Positions 35,632-46,733 of a DNA stretch of 64,000 bases are shown one piece after another; the first letter of the stretch is position 1; each line of letters opens with the position of its first letter. Both the position numbers and the translations under genes were made by a program. Below the pieces are notes generated by a model, which did not search any database, had not been told where the DNA came from, and worked only from the letters and a program-made list of their open reading frames with translations. Source of the DNA: Pezicula radicicola (lineage: Eukaryota > Ascomycota > Leotiomycetes > Helotiales > Dermateaceae); assembly GCA_003008705.1 (NCBI GenBank), contig PDUO01000051.1, positions 1,198-65,197 on the forward strand, given 5' to 3'.

Positions 35632-36478
35632 ATGTCGTCTAACTATATTCTTATCTCAGGAGCAAATCGCGGAATAGGGAGAGGACTTCTACAACGCTAT
35701 CTCGCCCAGCCGAATAATGTGGTCATTGCAGCGAACCGCGACCCCTCACACCCGAGCTCTCAGTCCTTGAAAGACCTCCCCAAGGGCGAAGGTAGCCGTC
35801 TGATTGTGGTTAAAGTTGATGCCTCATTAGAGCAAGACGCCCATAACGCCGTCAAAGAGCTTCAGGAGTCTTATGGAACCGATCATCTTGACCTGGTCAT
35901 AGCCAACGCAGGCGTCTCCAACGTCTGGCCTACCGTTGCAGAGCTTAAGATTACAGATCTGGAAGCTCATATGGCACCTAATGTCTATGGTGTCATCTGG
36001 CTTTATCAGGCGACACGGTCGCTGTTGAGAAAGTCCACCAAGGGCCCCAAGTTTGTACCCATTGGCTCTATGGCCGGTTGTATGCAGTCAGTGTCCTCGT
36101 TGATAAGCTAATAACAGTCTATCGTAGGTCTTTGCTGACTCAAAGATGAATAGGAACCAACCCCCAGTCCCAAACAGCGCCTACGGACCAACCAAAGCGG
36201 TAGTGAATTGGTTTACCGTCAGAATTCACCATGAGGATGACTGGCTCAACACCTTCGCCGTGCATCCCGGCCTGGTAGATACAGACCTTGGCACCATTGG
36301 TGTGCGCTGGTTGATACATGAGAGCGGGTTAAAGTTTGAAAACGGGTTCAATTTAGATGACTACATGATCAGTGCTGATGAATCGTGTAACGGCATCGTA
36401 AAGGTGATCTCTGAGTTTAGCAGGGAGAAGCACGGAGGAAGATTGGTTTCATATACTGGAGAAGTTGTGGATTGGTGA
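35632..36478 (+). CDS. Short-chain dehydrogenase/reductase
   Basis: Two exons, 35632-36086 and 36154-36478 (intron GTCAGT..TAG), give 259 residues. It is a classical SDR fold with cofactor motif GANRGIG near the N-terminus, an early NRDPS that suggests NADP preference, IANAGVS, the catalytic Ser in IGSMAG and YGPTK with the catalytic Tyr and Lys. Overall it resembles fungal ketoreductases of the norsolorinic-acid-reductase-like subgroup, but the substrate cannot be read from the sequence. Cytosolic, no signal peptide. The start is the ATG after TTAACC; an in-frame TTG upstream is ignored. It follows a Zn2Cys6 regulator on the same strand. Intact. Confidence 0.88.
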
Positions 36479-37038
36479 AATTGCCTAACTCAAGCATGTC
36501 TGAGGAAATTGGAGCTTTTGTGTTTAGAACCATGTGAGCATGCTGTGATAGGGCTTGATTTAAAATGATTTCCAGTAGTGATTTACAGAGCTGCTAGCAA
36601 ATAAGACTATTCAATAGTTGTATCCCAGTTCGAGGCCCACTGAATATGATTTATATACCCCTGCTGTCCTAGCATTTTGCTCGAGATTATCGTTTACGGA
36701 GTATTTTTTTTTTAGCTATAGCTAAAACCCCACTACCATGATTCGTGCCTTTAGCAGCATGTTATACACTGAGGTTCTAAGGTAGTCACTTCCGTCCATA
36801 GAATTCATAAATAAGAAAACTATTGTAAAAGAGTGCATGGAGGCACCTCCGCATATTTCGCCAACTCTCTTGGGCACAGTACTTTTTTACGATGCTAATA
36901 TAATAGAACGGCCTGATAGCTAACAGAACTACAGTTGCTAAAAGAATGCCTCACCGTCTGGTATGGAAAAAGAGCTTATCAGACGCAGTGGGAAGTTTAC
37001 GTCAACATGGAGCTGGGATGTGGTAATAACCAGAACTT
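36479..37038. other. Intergenic between SDR and dienelactone hydrolase
   Basis: Convergent 3' regions with no gene seen. A T-run at 36705-36712 is followed by an AGCTATAGCT palindrome at 36713-36722. Confidence 0.4.
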
Positions 37039-37977
37039 TTAGCCTAACCACCGCCGGAACCACTCAAGGGCCGCCTGCAGTCCTGCGTTTTCTGCACATT
37101 CGCTCTCAACTTTATCATCGGGGTGATTTCGAACAGCAAAGCCGTGAGTTCCACCGGGAATAATGTGAACTTCATGTTCGTCGCCTTTGGCGTCTAGTAT
37201 ACGCTTCATCTGGAGCGCAGTCGTTTCGCTCATAACGGTATCTTTGTCACCGATAGCCACGCTAAGCGGGACTTTAACAGCTTCGATATCTCTAGGCACA
37301 CTAATGAAAGAAGGTTGAGCGGTAAATGCACAGTCAAGCAACGGCGCCGGAGTTGTTGACTGGATTTGTGACTCGTGCCGTCGTACTCGAGATGATGGGT
37401 TATCCTGCGAGAGAAGTATGGTATACTTACCTCCCCAACAGAAACCCGCAGCAGCGATCTTAAGATCATTGGTTGGGAATGGAGGTGGTGAAGTTCGTAG
37501 AGATTTAACAAAGGAGACGACACTAGGGTGGGTTGCCGAAATACGGGTTTTAATAAGCCAAGGGATCGCAAATCGCAGAACCTGGATTATGTACCAGGGC
37601 TTATAGAAAATGGAGGTAAACTAAGAAGACGACTCTACGATTTTATCTATGTAACCTAGACACCGTGGGCTGATTGCACCACCTGTTGAAGATCAATGTT
37701 CAATTTAGGAGCGCCATAGAAAACAACTGTGGTACAAACCAGCCATGAAGTCTGGACAGTAGACCAGTAGGTCGCCTTGCTTTGCATAGTAGTCAGACAT
37801 CACTCTATTATTCACGAATTCCCAGTCAAGAGCATCGGTGATGAAGATTACGATTCCTTTCAGTGTCACCCCAACGTCAGGCTGCGCAACATAGGTACAA
37901 ACGGCGTGAATGGTAGCTTCTGTACCAGTTGGGCGGAACGTAGTGATGCTCCCTCGGAAGCAATCTAGACAAACCAT
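37039..37977 (-). pseudogene. Dienelactone hydrolase family protein, one in-frame TAG
   Basis: Two exons, 37977-37740 and 37682-37039, join in phase to 293 codons. The N-terminus (CLDCFRGS, GIVIFITDALDWEFVNNR, YYAKQGDLLVYCPDFM) and the catalytic elements are all present: nucleophile Cys in AGFCWGG, Asp in GDKDTVM, His in PGGTHGF. That is the alpha/beta-hydrolase triad Cys-Asp-His of dienelactone hydrolases. One codon is TAG (37621-37623), between IVESSS and FTSIFYKPWY, where Gln or another residue is expected. Otherwise the gene looks fully functional, so inactivation is recent or the stop is an error. Intact members hydrolyse lactone-type intermediates in the cytosol. Confidence 0.8.
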
Positions 37978-39328
37978 CTCTGTGAGCAGCAGAACGAAGT
38001 TGTTTAGTTATAGAAACTGCACTTCGCCAGTCGAGGAAGTCATTAAGAGGTTAGATAGATTTTACATGGTCCTACCGGATAACACACCAGAACCAGCTTG
38101 CTGCCCCGCTTTAAGCTCGATCGCCTGATTTGTAACGTTGAAGATAGAGAGGCACTTTATTCTATACAGCTAGCTCCGAAACGTTGAGTTTGATTTCACT
38201 ATAATTTAAATTTTTGACAGAGAAGCGAGCGTAAAATACCAAGATATAGGACCCATAGAAGGCTACGAGAAGGTTATTCAACTAAACATTAAAAGTATTA
38301 AAGTCTATGGTTTACAGCTCTGGTCGTTATTATGAACCTTGCTTCACATTGCTGTATGGGATTTGTAAAGATAGAATATAATAGCACAATCGCAAGCTTG
38401 TAGGCAGTGGAAACCGGCAATTGACTCTATTCTATTGCTGTTGACCGCAGAGTAGGATTACTAGGGTAAGTATACTTATAAGAATATAGATAGAACTAAT
38501 TAGTATTATAATAATTAATTAATAGATTAATATATAATAGAAATAAATACTATAATATAAGTAGTTCTTAGTTACTTAGTTTACTTATAGAACCTTAATA
38601 GTTTTATACTATATTCCTAGTACTTATTAATAAAATTAAGTTTATTATTATCTTAAATTATAAATTTAATAAATAAAAAGATTTTAAAGAATATTAAAAG
38701 TTTAATAACTTAGGTATATTTTCGCTCTTATATCCCTTAGGGTCTAGTGGTTTAGTCGTTGCTTATTTTAAGAAGCGGATAGGTCTTAGTAGTAAAGTTT
38801 GATTCGGCTTGTATCTAATCTGAAGTTGTTATAATACCCCCTACGATATTGAATTTAGAAATCGATAGGTTCAAGCCTCCGGTACTTAAGATGGACTGGC
38901 CACTTGGAAACAGAGACAGGACCTTATTACTTTTAAATGGCAATTAATACAATCGCCCCTATTTTTCCTTCTATTTTGGTAGACCCGGGTGAGTCAAAAT
39001 CAAAATCGCCCCCCCCCCCCCCTAGACGATTGTATTTGAATCACGGGTCGAGATTGAAGAGTTGAGAAGGCTTGATATGATCGTCTGGTTCTAGGAGAGA
39101 CCGAGAGTTACAAGGTACAGACAGAAGCCAGTGTCAAGAACAATAGATCGACTGAAAGCCCCGAATAAAGTGTCATCTCTCTTTGTTCTCTACATCGGTT
39201 GTAACATAGCATACAATCAATCGGACCTCGAGCATTATGATAATCTATTCGGGAAGGAGGAAAATATAAAGAGTACTTATCTTCTTTCTAAACTCAATAT
39301 TACATCATCATCCAACTTCCTTCACCAA
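37978..39328. other. Intergenic with A+T island, tRNA-like box and C-run
   Basis: No protein gene seen. An A+T island lies at about 38480-38720. Just after it, TAGTGGTTTAGTCG (about 38755) and AGTTTGATTC (about 38800) resemble RNA polymerase III A and B boxes, and GGTTCAAGCC (about 38868) a second B box. This could be a decayed tRNA-derived repeat. A run of about 16 C at 39010-39025 follows. The 3' region of the next (minus) gene begins about 39330. Confidence 0.4.
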
Positions 39329-40357
39329 TCACAAAATATCCACCAACTTCGTCGCAGTGTCATAGATATTTGTCCCAAATTCACCAGGTGTAGTCTGCAT
39401 CACCACTGTTCCCTCTTCCAACAATATCTCATTGTAACCGCCCTTTACCAACTTCTCCACAATCCTCAATCTCACAATCCCCTTCTCAACCGCCTCCTCA
39501 AACCCCTCCCTTAACAGCTCATCTTCAGCAAACCCCTCTCTTTCTAAAACACTCACAAAACTCTCGTAATAGTCCCTCGAAAACGACCCCAGATTGCGCT
39601 CCCAATCATTCCTTACATCCTTCCGTCCTTTCAACATCTTACCCAGCTCCTCAAAGCCCGGCTCAAATTTAAGAGCTGAGTTCTTGAGAGCAGTTTGAGC
39701 TTTCTGCAGAATCTCAGCAATTTTAGATTCGTAGTCCGTAGCGATTGAATGACGCGCTGCGAAACTGAGAGAAGGCGCGCTGGCTGGTTGCGGTGCGGAG
39801 GAGACGGCTGTGGGGAGGTCACCTGCGGCGTCGCTGACGTTGGTGCCAAGGTTATTAGGGTGGAAGAGTAGACGCAGGACGCCACATTCGAAGTCTATTC
39901 CACAATAAGAGAATCTGGTGGAAGCTACAAGCGTGATGGTGTGAGTACTGGCGACGATGTTGAGTTCGTCTTTCAAGGCTGTACCGTGGGAATCAAGGAA
40001 GCGCTTCAGCTGATAGATGAGGCCATCAATGTAGCTACAAACAACTAAATGAGGTGAGTGATTGAACTTTGCAGGTGCGAATGGAGGCAACGTACGCTGC
40101 AATGCAATCCCCGAGTGAACGTTGACCGTAGGAGTCTGGTTCGGCGTACGGGTAGATGGCTAATGGGTTGACATCGAAAGTCCAGGCGGTTCCCAGAAGT
40201 GTCAAGAGCTGGGCTTCAAAATCAGGTTTCTTGTTCTCCCAACCGTCACGAACTAAATTTTTATATAAGTAATGGTGACGACTCAAAGAGGTTTGGATAT
40301 ACCATTCTTTCTGACAGCGAGCGGTAACTTTTCTACGGGAGCTTTGTCTGCTGACAT
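39329..40357 (-). CDS. Unknown protein, member A of a divergent look-alike pair
   Basis: Three exons, 40357-40303, 40252-40096 and 40034-39329, close to 305 residues. Start ATG after CTCCACA; no signal peptide or membrane segment. The N-terminal half has NVRDGWENKKPDF, LLGTAWTFDVNPLAIYPY, then CIAAYIDGLIYQLKRFLD and ITLV. The C-terminal half is helical and charged (KIAEILQKAQTALKN, RDYYESFVSVLEREGF). I do not recognise a named domain. The N-terminal third matches the neighbouring divergent gene in pattern: N(V/I)RD, LLG..TFD / ILG..TFD, then a W/Y-rich helix, then a hydrophobic ITLV / LALV strand. The two probably descend from one ancestor. No catalytic motif seen. Intact. Confidence 0.8.
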
Positions 40358-40840
40358 TGTGGAGTTTTGTGAGCTAGAGACGAGAGAAAAATTGGGAGTT
40401 ATTGTGGGCGAGGAGAATAAGTATCAAAAATATTAAATGTTTGGATCGAAGCCCATATAAATAGATAAATAAAACCCGGGCTAAAAAGGGGGGTTAAACG
40501 AAGCTCTTAAGCTATGATCATGCATCGTGAAACTCAACCCCTGGGGCTTGAAGTCGGTGGAGATTCGACTCCTATATATTTTTTCCCTCATGTTCGCCGG
40601 TTCGGTGTTTGGTGGCTGATGGCGTTTCTAGTGGCTGCAGGAGCTGAACTTTACGGCGAATGCCATGAGCCAGGGGCCAACGTCCAAGAATCCCCAATTA
40701 TTTTGTAAATGTGCTTTCTCCTTTTAATCTTTCATCTTTCGTCGTTAACGTACGCACTTGATCATCCAATACAGCACGTAATACCCATATCTTCAGACAA
40801 CAGACGCCTCAAGCAATCCATCCCACGAGGAGTCCTCGGT
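40358..40840. promoter_or_regulatory. Shared divergent promoter of the unknown gene pair
   Basis: The 483 bases between the start codons of the minus gene (40357) and the plus gene (40841) must hold both promoters. A 64-codon open stretch at 40514-40708 has no support as a gene. I did not find a defined binding site by eye. Confidence 0.45.
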
Positions 40841-42029
40841 ATGGCTAATAACTTGTAAGTTGCCCTGCCCCTCACAAAACAGCACTTATCAACATACTTC
40901 GTACATATTAATGAATTCTTCGCCTCAGACCCATGCGCATCCGACAAAACATCCGTGATTACATCACATCTCCTACCTCACCACTCTCACTCAAATTCAA
41001 GGATGTCTCAATCATTCTCGGCTACCCTGTGACATTCGATCCCGAATGGCCAATGATCTGGGGTATATTTGAACGGCATTATCCGAATCCTGAGATATTT
41101 GTCCCCAGTGCTGCCGCCGTTCTTGTTGCTTGGTGTGACGCTTTCGTTTCTTGGCTAGAACGCACCGACAATGAGGAGTCTGTTGATAAGCTGCTCGAAA
41201 ATTTGAAGAATATGGGGAGATTGGCGCTTGTTTTCAATGTATGTATACAAATCATCTTGATATCCATGTGAGGTCACAAACTGACAGCTGGGCGGACATC
41301 CCAAGAGGATATTCGGGCCAGGACTAGGTTTGATCTGAGCAGATCTAGATTTGATCTTATATTTCCTTCATCCAAGCCTCTTACCACCTCTGGTCTTGAA
41401 GCTACTTTTGCTTCAGATCTCCTGGAACTCTTTCACGAAACTACGGTGAAGTTTCCGTCGTCCGCTGCAGCGGCCGCTGACGAGCCTGACTGGGCTGACG
41501 TCTCCATCTATTCTCCAACCACTGAACAGCCTTTAGCAACCAAGCTCTCAATTACATCACATCTAGAAGTTGTTGATTCTCTTTTGGATATTGCGACAAT
41601 CGAACGACCAGAAGAGCTCATCAAAAAACCGCCGTATTGGCTAATCGTTCGACAGGAAGGTAGAAATCGTGTTGTAATAGAGGCAAGTCATGGACCGAGC
41701 TTGAGCGTCATAGAGCGGTATCTCAAAAAATGGTGTCGAGGTGAAGTAAGCACGGTTGATCGTGTAAGTTTGCCATCTTTGAGTACGGAACATTGTGACC
41801 TATGTCTAACGAGGTCCAGCCACCCGTTGTGGAAATCAAGTTGAGAGAGTCCCCATTCGGGCTGTGTCTCCTGTATGATACACTATTGCTTGAAACGACG
41901 AGGGGACGTGAGATGAGTGCGACATTGGTGCTGGCATTTGTTGAGAACGTGCTAGGTTACGTCCCTGAAGTAGGCAGAGGTTCGACTGGATGTGTATGGG
42001 AGTTTAAGAGAACTAGAGCGTTCAAATAA
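40841..42029 (+). CDS. Unknown protein, member B of the divergent pair
   Basis: Four exons, 40841-40854, 40929-41242, 41288-41763 and 41820-42029, give 337 residues with all phases closing. The first exon is only 14 bases (MANNL) and joins in frame to PMRIRQNIRD. The N-terminal segment (NIRDYITS, IILGYPVTFDPEWPMIW, AVLVAWCDAFVSWLER, GRLALVFNV) mirrors gene A. The middle and C-terminal parts (WADVSIYSP, PPYWLIVRQEG, VIERYLKKWCRGE, PFGLCLLYDTLLLE) do not match any family I know. No signal peptide or transmembrane helix. The exon 2 donor could also be four bases upstream, but only the one used here keeps the frame. It ends 127 bases before the stop codon of the NLR gene on the other strand. Confidence 0.78.
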
Positions 42030-42155
42030 TATAAAATACCTTGTTTAACTAAACTTATGGTTATCTGGTAGCTTACGTATATTACCTCCGGTCCATAGAA
42101 TTCATGGATGCTGAACCATTGCATTGCTCGTTCGAAGTAGATACTGCGTTTTGAG

Positions 42156-45100
42156 TTAGCGAGAAATGCCTAAAATGAAATCGCTTGATGCATACTTTGC
42201 CGTCTCGAATTGATCTAGACGAAGATAGTGCATGCCAACCTCAACAGAAATCAAGCTCGATTCGTAGCAGTTGGTACCAAATGTGGCGACATAGCCTAAA
42301 AGTGTGTCTCTGTATAAAATGAAGCTCTCCTTAAAAAGCTCTTGTTTCATCCGCAATTTGGCCATACACTGAAGTGTGTTAGCTAACCTGCGAGAAAGTT
42401 AGCTCAACTGCTTTAAATCATGGAAGTCGTATCAACATACATCAAAGAGCATGGCTCGTTTGGAGGTAGCCTTTCTCTTTGGTACCGATATTGGTCGACG
42501 ATGGCATTCTCAGCTCTATCTAAGTCTTCCATTCCAATGTAGGACCAAGCTTCATAAATAAAAGACCATTGATACCAGATAAAGCCTTCCGCATCGTTGG
42601 TCAGTATAATTTTGGATTGCTGGCAATGATAAATTGCTTCCTTATAACCTTCGGTACGAATCCAGGCATGCGCCAGAGTACAATGTGCCGCCGATAGAAG
42701 CCTTTGGGATATTTGCTCTCCATCATTTAACTGCAGACGGATTTGCAGATGGTCCATGGCATAGCTCAATATAAGGGAGGGCTCATCGTTCACTTTTGTG
42801 CCTAGAGTAACCATAGAGAGCAGGGCATCAGCGTGGATGGCCGTACGGAAGAGTTCCGTGGTACTAGAGATCGAGCTTGAAGTAGCAAGGGCAGCATGTG
42901 CTAATGGGTACGCGTTGGTTTGCGTCAAATACCTGGTCAAGTTAATTTGGGTTCAAAGCTCAAGGAACACAGTTCAGAACATACCAACCGCCAATCTGAA
43001 GCAATGTTGCGAGGTCTTTCGCGAAGCCGGCAGGACATTCCCAGGGCTCTGTTCTGTCATAGATCTCTCGGACTTGAATTATATGAGGCAACAGGTCTTC
43101 GAACAGAAGTTTGGGAGGCCCCTCGGAGAAAAACGAAAAGTGCTCATCTTTAGGCAAAGCCCTCAACAGCTTGTTCAACAGCATCTTGACAACGGCAGCC
43201 AGAATGTCAGACCTGCGAGTTATTGTCATTTTGTGCCTTGCAGCGGCTTGAACAAGACGATGAATAGAAAGTTTAGAGGACTTATTCTTTCGAACTAAAG
43301 CAACGTTGAGTAGACTCCTTTGTGCTTTTATGAAATCGAGGGGATCTTGGAAGAAGCTGAACTCCGCTGTCAAAGGGAGATTCTGACAAAGCAAAGAATC
43401 AGATATCCGGTCAGGATCTAAAAAGGAGATGACATCGAGCAATGTTTTTGCTTGGGTGTTGAGAGTCGCAAATGTAAATGACCATACAGACTCTAGCGAG
43501 CGCTCATAATTGAAGAAATTTTTGAAAAGTGTTTGATCAGCTTTTCCTTTCTCGAACATTTCGCTGTATGCTTTGAGTGAAATCCCCATGTTATGGATCA
43601 GACCAGCTACATGAGAAATTGCAAGAGGATGGCCTCCAAGTTGGCGCGAGATCTCAAGAGCGTCTTCCTGCCTTTCATCCTCTGAACCGTGGTCGAGGAG
43701 GCTATTCAAAAATCCCAATGACTCTTCTAAAGAGAATGGCATTAATTCAATACTCCTACTTTGAAAGAGGTCTCTCGCTGCAGATGGTTTTCGACTAGTG
43801 ACAATGATGGTTCCGTTGTTGGATGTCGGCCAGTACTGGCTGAGGTCTCTTGGGTCGTCGGCATTATCGAAGATGAGAAGCCAGGATTTCTTAGTTGTGG
43901 AGAGCCAATCAAGGGCTTTACGGATGTCAATAGTGTGGCCGTAGTGATGCTCCGCTAACGAGCGTGAGCTTACATGCCTCGAGATTGCAGAAAACCCCTC
44001 AGAGAGCTTCGTCTGGCTCTCAGCACTAATCCAGAAAATGGCATGAAACGCTTCCCGATGGTCATAAGCATATCTGAGAGCCAGCTGAGTTTTCCCAATA
44101 CCGCCAAGGCCTGTTATAGTCACACAAAGAGGGCCGCTCCCAGTAGCTCTTGCCCCTTGATGGTTACGAGCCGGCCGAAGAAACTCTTCCAGTTGGTGCA
44201 AAGCGTCCTGCCTACCCCAGAACCTAGGGTCTTGTCTAAAAGGAACGCTAAAAATCGGAAACATTGATTGTGGTTGTCCCTGTGTATCTTCCAATGTAGG
44301 CCTTAATGCTTCTGAAACTTCGTTAACGTCTCGGGACGGGCTAGTCCCTTGAATCTTGGAGCCAGGGGACTGCTCGGTTGCGTTAATTTAACATACGTGC
44401 TGGAAGATGTTCTGTTGTCATTAAGGCTGGTTGGCTTAGTAGGCTTAAGAAGGGATCTCTTCGGGGGATGAAGTGGCAGCTTCTGACGAGGTGAGTCCTT
44501 CAGACAGCTCACGCCAGCAACCAAACTTGATATTTGGCGAAAAGCTTCAGTACCGTCTCCAAAGTTGCATATTTCATTGTGATCGGCTTGCACGGGAATC
44601 GCAATTTCACTGCTCAAAAGTGTAGTAGCGAGTTCAAAATCAACCAACTACCTCTGTCAGTAACTATACAACATGCATGAACGGTTGTGAATTTGCTTAC
44701 CACAGATCTTCGAGTTAACAGCAAGTCGGATTTCAAGTGTGATTCTAAAGTTTCATATGCCGAAATAACTGGCACTGTCATAAGTCCAAATCGTTGCTCG
44801 AACTGTTGACACAAATTTGCCATTACTGGGATGTTAAGCTCAGCTTTTGCCAGAACGACTTTTGGCAACCGAGTGACAGATCTTAGAAGTTTAATGGCCT
44901 TAGGCCAGTGCTCCGTCCGGTCGAGACTAATGTGTGGACATCCGAGAAATACCAATCCAGACGTTATGTCTAAGAGCCTCCTGAACTTAACCAAATTCTC
45001 AAACATCAATACGAGCATCTGTAGGCTGCTTGTTAATAAGGATTAGTGCAACTATTATTCGAAGGTGTCTTACCCATTTAAGAATAAGGCCACCAAAGCC

Positions 45101-46421
45101 ATGGCACACAAATACCATCGGCCGCACAAGAAACTAGCCAATAATCAACTGTTCGTTCGATAGTGGAGTAGAGTCTGCGTCACATACGGCTTCACCTTGT
45201 GCCCAAATTTGTTCCACTATCCGTCCTGCCTCTTCACGCAAATGGTCCCACGACAATTGGCTCTCTGGAAGAGTATACTCAAGACTCAAGACTCGGTAGT
45301 CTGGAGCTTTCTCTGGCAAGATGTCGTTCAACCATGCCCATGATGCTGGAGGCGCATTCACGCCAGATTCGTAAATATCAGGAAGGACAATGATGCTGCT
45401 TCATGTCAGCATCAAGGATTCTGCAATGAAACAAAAACGCATACTTCACGCTATATTGTCGGTTGTGAAGGTGACTCTTCAGCGGCCACAACTGTCTAAG
45501 GCGATCTCCAGTTTCAATTTGCTCGATGACCTGGCTTTGTAACCTAGGGCGTGCCCTTGTGTTGCTGGCTAGGCTAACTTGCTGCTGTAAATGAGGGTTT
45601 GACTGTGAATGACCTGTCGAGCTAGAAGATAACACTACCATTCCTTCGGCCATAGTTTCTTGATTATCCCGAGTTGTTGGTACAATATGATCCTCCAATT
45701 CTATCTTCAGCTCATCGACGCAATCAAGCTCCAGTGGCGTATCGTTCTGCAGATTTTGAACAGTTGGAGAAAAAGCTTGACTGTCCCTAGTTTCATAGGA
45801 TTGGGCCTGTGAGAGTGTACGCCTGGGGTTGGAACTCTTCGGAGTTATGTCTGATGAATGCATATTTGGCACACCATGGATTCTTGAAGCGAGTAGTAAT
45901 TCTTCCATGAAGCCAGTTGATGGCTGAGAGTGGCTATCCTCTCGAGAGGTAGCCTCTAGTAACTTGCCGAAATCTTCCTGCCAAAGGATCTCGATTAGCG
46001 CTTTCCCATGAGCCTCGAACTCTAATTGCCGCTGAATATTGCTTCTGGCTTCGCAATGGTCATCTAGATCACCGCGATTGCCCAGCTCTCGTACATAAGC
46101 CATGATGTCTTCGAAGTTTTCCTCAACAATAGAGCTTTTAAACCCTTCGGCAATTAAAAGGCGCCGAAATTTCTTCCAGGTAGTCGGGTCGTCATCCGAA
46201 TAAGATGTAAGCACTGTCCCGTCAGGCTTCTGAGTGTTGATCAGTATCTGAGCCAGCAGGCCCTTCATAGTTTCGACTTCCGGGTGCTTCAACTCAGAAA
46301 TATCCCCACCTGCACGCCTCATAGCCTTTTCTAATCTCCGTTGCGATACCATCATGTGGTAAGACGTGAGATTCTGCGTGTAGGAAATCATCTTCTGCCT
46401 AAGGAGCGTGAGGTCCTGCAT
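42156..46421 (-). CDS. NLR/STAND protein: unknown N-term, alpha/beta-hydrolase, NB-ARC, helical repeats
   Basis: Eight exons: 46421-45445, 45395-45188, 45133-45074, 45018-44701, 44647-44397, 44340-42985, 42932-42441, 42387-42156. Introns are GT..AG and lengths close to 1297 residues. Residues 1-about 330: helical N-terminal region of unknown type. About 330-540: alpha/beta-hydrolase-like domain (IIVLPDIY, DYRVLSLEYTLP, FVCHGFGGLILK) whose elbow has Gly in place of the usual Ser, so it may be a sensor rather than an enzyme. About 620-1050: NB-ARC with P-loop GLGGIGKTQLAL, Walker B WLLIFDNADD, GTIIVTSRK and LGGHPLAISHVAG. The rest is TPR-like helical repeats (AAHCTLAHAWIRTEGYKEA, HYLRLDQFETAK). 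Such proteins act in fungal non-self recognition and regulated cell death. An in-frame TAG at 45134-45136 falls inside the intron GTATGT..CTAG. The last codons are uncertain. Confidence 0.82.
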
Positions 46422-46422
46422 T

Positions 46423-46611
46423 TCATTGTTCCCGAATTTGACTTTCTGCTAGACCTTCTTCCCTTTCGAATGCTTGCTTTCTCCAAGAGTTGAATATTTG
46501 CTGGCTATGAGAAAATAGGGAATATTTCAGCCTCTCAGCTGTATCTGCTCTGCTGATCGTTATTAACCTTGTTGATATCTTTTGTATAGAGCGTATTAGC
46601 ACCTTGCACAA
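46423..46611 (-). pseudogene. Possible frameshifted N-terminal extension of the NLR gene
   Basis: Directly upstream of the NLR start, another frame reads ERLKYSLFSHSQQIFNSW and REEGLAESQIREQ, then TGA at 46423-46425. Removing one base from CAATGAAATG would fuse it smoothly to EMQDLTLLRQKM of the NLR protein. It has no ATG of its own; the reading starts at TTG. It may be a lost N-terminal exon, with the gene now starting at 46421, or simply 5' leader. Confidence 0.4.
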
Positions 46612-46733
46612 TACGAATGTTTAGCTATGTATACCTCTAGCTGTGATCCTAGCTTTCTAGATTTACATTATGCTAGATTAGTGTTATGAAATTTCAAGCA
46701 TATTCCGCCCAAATGGAACGACAACGATGTAAC

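Noticed and set aside
40514..40708. Small upstream gene between the divergent pair
   Set aside because: No family signal, lies entirely in the promoter interval, and ends in a low-complexity tail.
42130..42185. A 26-base intron near the NLR 3' end leading to SIYFERAMQWF-like sequence
   Set aside because: Too short for a fungal spliceosomal intron. The simpler reading ends at the stop at 42156 with all phases correct. Left open as a possible decayed tail.
45134..45136. In-frame TAG in the NLR gene, first taken as a nonsense mutation
   Set aside because: It is the last three bases of a canonical 54-base intron (GTATGT..CTAG). Removing that intron keeps frame and joins GEA to FLVRPMVFVCHG.
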